Of a DNA stretch of 64,000 bases, positions 1-9,478 are shown in pieces (position 1 is the first letter of the stretch; each line of letters opens with the position of its first letter). A model generated the notes under the pieces. It worked only from the letters and a program-made list of their open reading frames with translations, was not told the origin of the DNA and ran no database searches. The DNA is from Tanytarsus gracilentus (taxonomy: Eukaryota > Arthropoda > Insecta > Diptera > Chironomidae). The position numbers were made by a program, and so were the translations under genes. The stretch lies in contig JAXRKN010000043.1 in the NCBI GenBank assembly GCA_038502055.1, positions 4,712,001 to 4,776,000 of the forward strand. Direction: 5' to 3'.

Positions 1-2491
1 TTGTAAAATTTAGCATTCATGCGAGCCATGATGATGAATTATTATGCAATTTTCATAAATATACTATTAGAAGTGCGCTCTGTATTTATGAACTTTGCAT
101 GTGAGTGTTTGGACAAATACCATCCTCCTCTTCTCCATGGCCATTGCGCAATTTACACGTTGCATTGTGCAAACTATTTTCAAATGAAATATTCAAATTT
201 ATTCAAAATTTTCTGATAAACAACCTCAGTTTGAATGTTTTACATCAACTCAATAATATTTTTGACTGCTGTCGCATGAGTTTGGGATTTAAAAATTCAT
301 TAATTTTCTATTCGATGGTTTCAGCAATTCAACTCGATGTAATGTTTAAATATTTGAGTCAATAATAATTTTGATACATTTTATCTCAACGAGTTCATCC
401 TGAGGACATCATTGAAAAGCCAAAAGTCATGTCCAATTGATTCACTTCTCTACATACCTGTTTGATATTATCAATGTAAAAGGGATTAAATCAACTTTGT
501 TGCATTTTTCATTTAAAACTTTTTATTTCAACAGAAGAGAGAAAATATTGAAACAACGTTTCGAAAACCAATAAATGCGAAATCAAATGAAAGCTTTTTT
601 GTACATCAATAGCCATAAGCGTTTTCACAAATGTGCATAAAATGATAAATGTCATAAATGGAAAATTTACAGTTCCTTTGACATAAGCTCCTCGTTACTG
701 AATGACAAATTCAAACTGCAATACCTTGAACAAAGCCGTATCCATGACAAATTTTGCACTTTCGGAAATTCATGTATGGACATAAAAACGAAATTCAATA
801 CGAAGCAAAAAATGTGATTTTTTTTATAAAACTGAAAAGCATGTTCTTCGAGGACTAAAAAGATTTTAACGAACGACGTTGAATACCTCTTTGTTATTTT
901 GTGCCACATTGTATTCGCATTTCAAGTATCATGTACATTAATGTTGCAATAAAAGGATTTCATGTGCATAGAGTGACTGGAGGCGAATAACGAAATCAAT
1001 ATCTAAATGCAAATATTATGCAAACCCACCTGCACATTTCCATTTTTCCCTTTATTCATTTTTTAAATAATAGAAATAGACTTCGCAACATGTTGCACGA
1101 GACCGTACAAAATCTCTCTCGATAACAATTAAAACTAATTGAGCCTTCGAGGTCGATAACAATCTCTCTCTATCTATTGTGAGGATTTTTGAGCATCATG
1201 AAATATTTTAGTCAGCAATTAAAAATCATTACTAGTTTTTGTTAACGATGTCTCTCAAAATGCACATCTGAGATTTTTTATGTTGTCTCGTTAAATGCGA
1301 TTGAGTGCCTTAAAGAGCTTGCTGATGTCTCGAAAAAAAAATAACCTTTTAAAGGACTTTAGTTTTACGCTTGCATGTGCAATTTCTCAACTTTTCCGTT
1401 TTCCGCATCATGACTTTTTTGTAAAACCCGTTTCACTCGCATGCGAGAGTAATTTTTCAAAGTACCTTGACTACTTTAATAAAATCATCTTCTATGAAGA
1501 CTTCACTTAATGGTGCATTATTTTAAGTTAAGCAATGTTTCACATTTTCTTATGGTTAACAGTGAATAAAGTAACTGACACTTTCCACAGCATTGGGAAA
1601 TATGCAAGAGCGAGAGAAGGAAAAGTTTTAAGATTTGCTGAAACTTTGAATCAGCTTTTAATGAAAAATGAAATGAAGCAAAGAAGATGACAACAGGAAG
1701 AGTCGAGTCTTATGCTAACGGCAATAAACTCTTAACTTACTTAATGAGCATTAAGAAATTTTGCATAATTTTGCAATTAAATGAAAAACTAATAGGAAAT
1801 GAGCACGAATTCGAAAACGTGATTTAAAATTTTGCAGACGCAAAAAATCATTTAAAAAAGGGATCGTTATGATGTATTTAAAGAGGTTGTAATTAAAGCA
1901 TTATAAAATTAATTATTAAATCAATTTTGCATGATTATCCTTTAAATTACTTAATTAAATTTTCCGACTCTCCAATTAACTGTTCTGTCAGTCTGAATTC
2001 AAAAAGTGTAATTTAATATCAATGATATTCCAATTAAATAATTTCCGTTTGTTGATTCTCAATGCGTAATTAATTAAAATTGCGGCATAACAAAATAAAA
2101 AGTTGAAAATTTATCTCAACGTATTTGAATTATTCAAACTTTTTTCTGTGGAAGTGACGCAATCGCAGAAGAAAATTGAAAATGATGTAATAAAGTGAAA
2201 ATTAGAGACGAGACACATTAGAATGTAAAAATTACTACCGGGATTAAATTAAATGAATGCTTAAAGTGAAAAAGTTAATTCAGTGACATTCCTTTGGGAC
2301 AATAATCAAACTCATCAGTGACTGTGGATTGTATGCCGGTTGATTGTATAAGTGATGTCACGTCTAGTTTTGTATCGGAAAATTTTAAAAATTAAAAAGT
2401 GAGGTCACAAAACTCTAAAACTAACCCCATAAAAATATTAGAAAAGTGAAAAAGTGAAAATAAATGAACTAAAAAGTGCGAAATTGACGGA
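1..2491. other. upstream non-coding stretch
   Basis: AT-rich sequence with many stop codons in all frames. The open frames present are short, have no family resemblance and no paired splice signals. The last 300 bases or so before 2492 are probably promoter and 5' leader of the TMEM141/GTPBP6 unit. They include a CRE-like run (gtgatgtcacgtc, about 2352-2364), which is only a suggestive match. No TATA box, RNA gene or repeat was recognised. Confidence 0.5.
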
Positions 2492-2875
2492 ATGAACAGC
2501 AAAGAAAGACTAACTGAAAGATATAAGGATACACATCCCGGAATCGGAAGTTATTTAGAGTGCATGTCACGAGCTTATGCGACCGGGCTTTCAGGATTTT
2601 GTTTAGGTACGTCGTCATTGAAAAAAAAATACTTTCGGAAGATTTATATATTTATGTCTATTGAAGGTTTTGCATCAATCTACTTCACTCAAAAACTCAT
2701 TCAACGTCGTTTTCCCTATCGTCTTCAAACAAACATCCTCATTTCAACAGCAATTGGATCTATTTGCGCTTGGAAAGTTACATCCGATCGAGCAAAGATT
2801 TGTAATTCAGCTTGGCTTGCACAGGAAGATAAGCACACGGCACTGAAGAGTATTGAGAGCGTCGAAAACAAGTAA
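2492..2875 (+). CDS. TMEM141: TMEM141-like small transmembrane protein (2 exons)
   Basis: Exons 2492-2606 and 2667-2875, joined across a 60-bp GT..AG intron (donor GTACGT, phase 1, splitting Gly39). The spliced protein is 107 aa, matching the roughly 108 aa known for vertebrate TMEM141. Family hallmarks seen: HPG at 15-17, the Y-x-E/A-C motif near 21-24, a first hydrophobic helix at about 32-50, then IQRRFPY (50-56) followed by LQ and a second helix (about 60-76), and a C-N-x-x-W motif at 84-88. TMEM141 is a two-helix membrane protein of poorly defined function, so no reaction is assigned. The intron has no stop and is a multiple of three, so unspliced RNA would encode a 127-aa variant with 20 extra residues between the first helix and the FPY motif. 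The frame ends in tandem stops TAA-TAG, and the next ATG (GTPBP6) follows 5 nt after the TAA. Confidence 0.85.
   Translation: MNSKERLTERYKDTHPGIGSYLECMSRAYATGLSGFCLGTSSLKKKYFRKIYIFMSIEGFASIYFTQKLIQRRFPYRLQTNILISTAIGSICAWKVTSDRAKICNSAWLAQEDKHTALKSIESVENK
2607..2666 (+). other. 60-bp in-frame, stop-free intron of TMEM141
   Basis: GTACGT donor at 2607 and TTGAAG acceptor ending at 2666. Removing it restores collinearity with the TMEM141 family (CLG joined to FASIYFTQ). The length is divisible by three and there is no stop in frame, so a gene finder could easily read through it. The intron is A-rich with no strong pyrimidine tract, as is usual for tiny insect introns. Confidence 0.8.
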
Positions 2876-2880
2876 TAGTG

Positions 2881-4570
2881 ATGTTTGCAGTTCGAACTTT
2901 ATCATCGAGACTTTATCGTATTGCTCCTTCGAGCTACAGTAGTAGTTTAGTTACAATTTCAAATCATGTACGTTTTAAGCACAAGTCAGTGGGTGGCGGT
3001 GGCGGTGGAGTTGGGAGTGTACACAATGCTCGAAGTGGAAGGAGGGAAAGTGGAAATACGCATCATGGAAAGAATGAAACGGAGCAACAGCAAGTCTTTT
3101 ATGGAGAGCCTGACGAGAGCAATAAGCTCTTAGAGGACAAGTAAGTTTAAATCTTCTGTTGCTCATAAAGTTCTCTCTTAAATTTATGCACTTCTCTCCT
3201 GCAGTGATTACGAGACAATAGCTAATAGTGCAATGCATGTCGTAAATCAAAAGCTCCTCAACATTCAAAATGTAATTGTTCTTCAGCCGTATGTAAAATG
3301 GGGACCAAAGAAGCGAAATGATGTAAAGCCCGAAAATCAATTGGCTGAAGCCGAGTCGCTGGTTAGAACGTTGAATTGGAATGTTGGAGAAAGCATGAAA
3401 GTGCCAATTGACCATTCAATGAAGCGGACTATGGTGTTGGGCAGTGGCAAATTGGATGAGCTTAAGCAAACTATTAATCAACGTCAAGCCGAGGGACGCC
3501 CATTAACTTGCATGTTCGTCAGCTTGAGTACCTTAAAGTTTATGCAAAAAGTCAATCTCTCAAAGTTTTTCGGTATTCCCGTGATGGATCGTTATTCGGT
3601 TGTCGTTCAAATACTCCGCTTGCATGCGACCACAAATGAGGCACGCTTGCAAGTGGCTTTAGCGGAAATACCTTACATATGGTCACAGATGAGGGATTTA
3701 GAGACACAGCAGAATAACGTCGGTCAGAATCTTTTTCTCACCGAATCGCAAAAATTTATGCTAAAAAGGCGAGAAAAAAGTATTCAACAGGAACTTGAAC
3801 GGCTGCGGTCACATCGTGAACTGTTACGAAATAAGCGAAGGCAAAAACAATTTCCAGTCATAGCCGTGGTGGGATATACGAATTGTGGAAAGACGTCTCT
3901 AATCAAAGCTCTGACAGGAGAAGAGTCCCTTCAACCGCGCAATCAACTTTTTGCTACGCTCGACGTGACAGCACATGCTGGACTTTTACCATGCAGACTT
4001 GAGGTTCTCTACATGGATACCGTTGGATTTATGACGGATTTACCCACAGGTTTGATTGAATGCTTTATCGCGACACTCGAGGATGCATTAGACGCAGATA
4101 TAATTATTCATGTTCAAGATGTCTCTCATGAGGATTGGTGTCTGCAGCGCAATCATGTGGAAAAAACGTTAATGACTCTGATGACTAAAAAATTCCCAGA
4201 CGATGAAGAAAAAATCATTCGAAAGTTGGAAAACGTCATAAATGTTGGCAACAAAATGGACTTATTGAAAGAGAAAAAAGATTTTGGGAATTTCCCATTG
4301 ATTTCATCGACAAATTTGTCGGGTATTAATGAATTGCTGATGGACATGGAGGCTAAAATGCTGGAAGCCACAGAGCGAGTTAAAATGACTATTCGTGTAC
4401 CAATGGGAGGTGAAGAGATGCAATGGCTTTATAAAAGTGCAGCGGTGACAAGCAGTCAAGCCGATCCGAATGATAATCAGAAAATTTTGTTGAATGTTGT
4501 AATATCGAGTGCGGCTTTGGAGCAATTTAAGCATACATTTATAGGAGGATTGCAGCATAAAAAACAGTAA
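2881..4570 (+). CDS. GTPBP6: mitochondrial HflX-type GTPase, GTPBP6 homologue (2 exons)
   Basis: Exons 2881-3140 and 3205-4570, separated by a 64-bp intron (GTAAGT donor, pyrimidine-rich tract to CTGCAG), phase 2, giving 541 aa. The N-terminus (MFAVRTLSSRLYRI, no acidic residues, many Arg/Ser) looks like a mitochondrial presequence and is followed by a Gly run. The HflX N-terminal domain is recognisable by QLAEAESLVRTL and by EARLQVALAEIPY, then comes a charged helical linker with ERLRSHRELLR. The GTPase domain has G1 GYTNCGKTS from about 310, the G2-region LFATLDVT, G3 DTVGF at 358-362, G4 NKMD at 436-439 and a G5-like SSTNLSG. The family acts on ribosomes; vertebrate GTPBP6 works in mitochondrial ribosome assembly and recycling. 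The start is the only in-frame ATG near the TMEM141 stop; the GTG just before it is not needed. Probably co-transcribed with TMEM141. Confidence 0.93.
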
Positions 4571-5200
4571 TCGATTATAATCCGAGTAAATGGAGTTGTG
4601 TGAAACATGAAAGTTGTAGCTTTTACATATTTTTTAAAAAAATCCTAAAAGGTTCTCAATTAAGGAGATTATAGTGAAAAAAAATTTAAATAAATTTAGT
4701 TTTAAAAGTATAGGACCAAAATTAAATTAATTCCTTTTACAGTTTATAATTTTTTCATCATGACTCTCAGCAACAGCAAAATGCAAAATGTCGAGTATTT
4801 GCAAAGCTGTTATAAAGAGCATGAAGAAAACTTTTAATTGAAAAGTTCTACATCGAATCGATGAACTTTAACTTTTCGTGTTCCGAATGAAAGCTTTTCA
4901 GAATTTCTAAAATCTTGAAAATATAACTTTCGAGAAGAAATAATGCATTTTAAACTGAACACGTCCATATACAAACATCTGGTGCCACCTTAAGTGAACG
5001 AGCCATTGTTCGCACTCTCTCTCTCTTTGTGAAATGCTTGAATGGATAAGTAATGGTGACAAAGAGCTCCTGTGACTTTGAAGGCATAAAAAAATCTAAA
5101 ACGTATTATTTATAGTAAAACGCTTTAGACTTTGCAATGCATTTGCAGCTCCGTATCAAATTTATGTGTCCCCATTCTCAATCTGTATATGACTCTATCC
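4571..5200. other. spacer after GTPBP6
   Basis: Non-coding AT-rich sequence, part of it presumably the GTPBP6 3' UTR. A (ct)n run lies near 5015-5026. If the exon at 5224 belongs to a separate gene, that gene's upstream leader exon must lie here or further upstream; no clear donor was found in this stretch. Confidence 0.4.
4689..4694 (+). terminator. candidate polyadenylation signal of GTPBP6
   Basis: AATAAA about 120 nt after the GTPBP6 stop codon, in AT-rich sequence. It is a common hexamer in such DNA, so support is only positional. Confidence 0.4.
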
Positions 5201-5201
5201 A

Positions 5202-5229
5202 TTTGATTTTCTTTCATTTACAGGTAAGC
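5202..5229 (+). promoter_or_regulatory. candidate recursive splice site (RSS1)
   Basis: Pyrimidine-rich tract (gattttctttcatttacag) ends at 5223 and is followed directly by GTAAGC at 5224-5229, so the 3' splice site abuts a near-consensus 5' splice site. Splicing an upstream exon here would recreate a usable donor, as at Drosophila ratchet points. The arrangement is seen in the sequence; its use is inferred. Confidence 0.5.
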
Positions 5230-5339
5230 ACAACAATGATATGAAGCAAAAGAAAAACTAGTGTTTAATGCAACCGGATAGTCTGGAATTTATTTCCGTC
5301 TATGAACATCGTGCTCTTGCTAAAGTCGGCATTGTAACC
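5224..5339 (+). CDS. short exon with start codon; first coding exon of an unidentified gene (partial)
   Basis: A 116-bp exon with a strong acceptor (pyrimidine tract, CAG at 5221-5223) and a perfect GTAAGT donor at 5340. An in-frame TAG lies 9 nt before the ATG at 5268, and translation from that ATG gives 24 codons (MQPDSLEF...KVGIVT), ending exactly in phase 0 at the donor. The peptide has balanced amino-acid use and looks like real coding sequence, but I do not recognise the family. Nothing in phase 0 with matching quality was found downstream, so the next exon probably lies outside the window or is too short to see. The exon begins with GTAAGC, so it may be skipped by resplicing. It could also be a chance pairing of splice signals. 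Confidence 0.45.
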
Positions 5340-8300
5340 GTAAGTAATACAATCTTGATTTTATGGAATTCCCATTGAGTACAATTTCTTAACAGAAAAA
5401 GAGAAAAGATTACAAGAAAAATTTATGTTTATTTTATTTAATAAAATCGGCTTTGGGAAAATGGAATTGCATCTTTGACATAACAAAGAGCTGATGTACT
5501 TTTATGAAGAAAATAGTTTCAAGTAATAAATTTGAATTGGCTTTAAAAAGCTTCGAGTTTTAGATTAAATTCTTGGGAAAATTCTTCACTTTAAAATTTA
5601 ATGAAAAATTTGTAATTTTATGAAGCATCTCAAAGAGTTCAAGGATGCTATAAATTATTATGACGCACCTGTAACTTGATAAACATCAATATTCAGAACA
5701 TTATACTCGACTCGCTAGATATCTTCATATACATATATTGTTTTCTAAGAAAGCAAAAAGCGCATTGCATCTCATCAGCTCATAAAAATATTTATTGTTT
5801 TCCATTTCACCGTTTGTCGCACATTTTCTACTTATCTTGATTCTCACTTTCTGCTCCATCATCACGTTGTTCTTTTCCCGCAGCAATATTTATTTTTTAC
5901 TGCCATGTCGTATAATATGCATATCAGAATATATTCTAGACGTTCAGCTTCGATGTAGGAATAAAAGCAATTTAAGTACTAGACAGGGAGTGTGTGTTTG
6001 TGTGGGGTGGAGAAAGAAAGGGTGGACGTTTGAAGAATGAAGATGTTTCAAGGAATATAAAGAGGATTTAACACTTGGCTGTTGAAAAGGAAAGACTTGA
6101 AGTTATTGCACATTATAATAATTTTTTTATTCCATAACTTTTCTATTACTCCTTGTGGTGAAGTGAAAAGCTTCTTATCCACTTGTTCTTCTCTTACTCA
6201 CACTCACTTTCTTATAAAAATACGTGTTTAGGTGTCAAGGAGTGGAATTGAAAAATCATAATTTTAAAAAGCTCTATGGAGCTTTTAAAGCTCTATGGAG
6301 CTTTTAAAGCTTTATTTTTTAAAGACTCATATTTTAATCTAAATCAGCTTTAACTCGCTATAACGTTAAAATGTGGGTAAGCTTCTAAGTTAAGAAACTA
6401 ATGGCATCTAAAATTGACATTTTAAACCCTTTCCTTTTCTCTATTCCTCACTAAATCGACCCCTCATCATCCCTTTTTGTCGGGATCTACTAATGAACTT
6501 TGATGAATTTGATTTGATTGAGGATTGTGAAAGAGTGTTAAAATGTTTTCATTTGTTTCCCTTCTCTTTTGTTGATTTTTCCGGTCTGATTCCTCGAGAG
6601 AATTTGCCGAGTTCTTCCACATCACTTTCTTACGCCTTTTTCAACCTCTTGTAACACGTTGATTTATTTAAAGAAAAAGAAGTAGGTACACGATGTTGTT
6701 GATAAAAAGGCATAATGTGCTTGACTGAAAAATCAAGGATCGTTAAGAAAGTTGCGATAAAATCGGGAGAGAAATTATTCAAGTTTACCAAAATAAAATT
6801 TAGAGTTTGAAACTATTTTAATCGGATGAAAAAGTTTTGATAGAAATTCAATAATGTAAAAGTTTTATAATTTGAGTTTTACTATGCTTGAATCGTTTTT
6901 TAAGAACTGCCAAATAAAATTTGCAAATTAACTCTATAAGCTCGATAATAATTTACAGGATTGACTGAAATTAATGAGAAAAAGTTAATGACTTTCGATA
7001 GCGTGGAAAATATTGAATCCAATGTTAAAAATGAGAATTTTCTCGTAAAAAATATTATGAATTTAATTTGGATTACGATAAAGGATATAATTTTTTAATT
7101 TTATAAAATTGATGGCCATAATTTTTTTTAAAAATTTTTTCAATGAGCAAAAATAAATAAAATAAAAATCAAGGAACTTCATTCATCGTTTTGCAAATGC
7201 CATAAAGAGTCCCTTTTCAACAATAAATATCCTGGAATGAAATTCAAAACTTTTCATGAATCTCTATTAGCGATTTTCCTATATATCGAATTCAATTTGC
7301 ATCTCTCTCGAAAAATATCATGCATTAATAATGTGAAAACTTTCTCAATTTCACTTCCAATAAAAGCTCACAGCTTTCTCTGCCAGTTTACGGGTTTCAA
7401 TCTCTGTATTTGAAGTGCAGTGCAATATTAGTAATTATTGTTTTAGCTTGTGGTTTTGTTTGCATCCAGCATACACTTGAGTTCCCTACTGCCAAGCGAG
7501 TTAAATGAAGCTAAAAGTAGATTAACACATATACATCGGGTAGTTAATTTTCGGGACGAAAAAGAGAGGAATTTTCATTGTGACTAACGAGACTGTAACA
7601 TGATATGAGCCAATTGTTGGCTCTTACACACTGTAAATGTGGTGACGTTGCATCACAAAAAATTAAGATAAGCTTCATTAACGTAATGGGTTTGAACATT
7701 TTAATGCGAATAAGGTTGATTTTTTGCCGGTCAGAAAAGAGCACATTCATTAATGGATGATAGTAAAATTTAAAAAATTCATGAAACCTCATGAACCTAT
7801 CCTTGCTTTTAGTAGTTTTTTGAAAAATAGAAAGCAAACTTTTTTATTAACTTCGTTCATCCCTCGATTTTGCAATTTGAGCTGTACATCGACAGCTGAG
7901 TGCGTTCCACTCAAAAACTTTCATTATTATTGCTCAACATATTTAAAATTCACATACGATGAGCGAAGTTTTGTAATATAAGAAGCAGTTTTGTGGAGAA
8001 TAATTTGTGTAAAAATAAAAGTTTCTCTATCGACTTTCGTACAAGCACTGACTTCATCTCTCATGAGAGAACAGATAGAAGAAACGATCATTAAATGCAT
8101 CGCATTATGATGCCAATTTACCGCAAGTTAAAAGCTATGAGAATTCACTTTGGTTGCACTTGTTGATAAATATTTCATGATATAACTTTTCAACAACATT
8201 TCTCGTGTACTCGCATGACCATGGAGATTTTGAGATGATAGAATGCTGAAGCAACCCAAAGGGATCAATTGAAAAGATAAAGAATTATTTATGAACTGTG

Positions 8301-8690
8301 AATTTGTAAAATCCCTTTTATAAAGAAGTCAAAGATGAGCAGAAAAAAAAATTATTGGAGAACCTTAAAATTTATTTTAAGCATCTCAAGTTGAAGGTAA
8401 TTTTTAAAAATGGTTTTTATCCAACGAAACATAAAAAAAATTCATTCATATGACTTACAATGGATTAAAAACTTGGGTAAAAATGAAACATATCATAACG
8501 ACATGGACATCCTCAGCGGGGCAAAAAAAAATCTCTCATAAAAATCACTAAAATATGCATTGTATCAGAGAGAGCACCTTGCTAAAGCCATTCGTAAAAG
8601 TTTTCGAAACACAGATACTAAAAAATGATGAATGGCCTTTCTGTTAGCTTTCACCGAAAGATAGAACAATGCGATAGATTACACCTACAC
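5340..8690. other. long non-coding stretch, probably intron
   Basis: AT-rich, with no convincing coding exon, RNA gene or transposon end seen. It contains the small palindromic duplication near 6270 listed separately. The open frames present are compositionally random and lack splice pairing. Confidence 0.5.
6270..6318 (+). repeat. short direct duplication of a palindromic unit
   Basis: Two adjacent 19-bp copies of agctctatggagcttttaa, followed by a partial third copy (agctt). Within each unit agctc and gagct are inverted around tatg, so single strands could fold into adjacent small hairpins. Probably replication slippage; no function is evident. Confidence 0.7.
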
Positions 8691-8703
8691 ATACATGGTT
8701 GCA

Positions 8704-8905
8704 TATTATATCCTATATATTAATTTTGGATTTTTCCAAAACCTGTTTTCGGCCCCTAGTGAAAAAAAATTAAATTTTAAAATATAAAAATTTATATTAA
8801 ATGATAGGCCTAGTCAAACCCTAAAACTGCGAAAAAATTTGAAATCGGTTGATCCTACGAGGAGTTAGAGCCATTTAAATCATTTTACTTTCTCACTTTT
8901 TCTCT
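8704..8905 (-). mobile_element. inverted partial copy of the 18.7-19.7 kb repeat element (3' end)
   Basis: Read on the minus strand, this segment matches 19500-19710: the (agaaagtg)-type run, the block with 'ggctctaactcctcg', 'gactaggcctatcat', 'ctaggggc', the 'aacaggttttggaaaaatcc' block, and a terminal 'ccaaaattaatatatag' followed by 'ataatat'. Similarity is high but interrupted by small indels. It shows that the element at 18.7-19.7 kb is a dispersed family and fixes its 3' terminus near 'ataatat'. Beyond 8905 the match dissolves into homopolymer sequence. Confidence 0.75.
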
Positions 8906-9478
8906 TTTTTTTTTTTTCTTTTTTTTTTTTTTTCAAAATTTTAAAAAACACCATATCAAAAAAAGGGGGGGTTGGATTTTTTTTGGGTTTTTGAAAAAAT
9001 GGGGTTTTTTTTTTTTTTAAAAAATTTTTTTTTTTTAAACACCCCAAAAAAAAAATTTAAGAAAAAAAAAATTTTTTTTTTAAAAAAAATTTATTTTTTT
9101 TTTTTTTTTTTGGTTTTTTTTAATTTTTTATTAAAAAAAAAATAAATAAAATTATATTTTTAAAAATAAAAAAGGGGGGGGGGGGTAAAAAATTTTTATT
9201 TTTAAAAAATATTATTTTTTTTTTTTTTTATTTTTTTAAGAAAAAAATATAATATTTAATTTTTAAAAATCAAAGGGGGGGGGGGGGCTAAAATTTTTTT
9301 TTTATAAAATTTTTTTTTTTTTTTTTATTTTTATTAAAAAGAAAAAAAAATAATTTTAAATGGGGGGGGGGGGAAATTTTTTTTTTTAAAAATTTGTTAT
9401 AAAAAAATTTTTTTTTTTTTGGGGGGGGGGGTTAAATATTTTATATTTTTTTTTTTAAATATTTTTTTTTGGGGTATT
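8906..9478. repeat. homopolymer-dominated low-complexity block with recurring poly-G runs
   Basis: About 570 bp made almost only of T, A and G runs. G runs of 7 to 13 occur at about 8965, 9174, 9275, 9362 and 9421, divided by poly-A/poly-T. Cytosine is nearly absent. This is unlike anything else in the window and adjoins the inverted repeat copy. It may be a badly resolved simple repeat or consensus noise in the assembly, or a genuine G-rich satellite. Confidence 0.8.

Noticed and set aside
474..480. Minus-strand acceptor-donor junction (rc: aaacag/gtatgt)
   Set aside because: The donor half is good, but there is no pyrimidine tract before the acceptor.
2975..3415. Minus-strand 146-residue open frame
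   Set aside because: Antisense shadow of the GTPBP6 exons and intron, with no homology.
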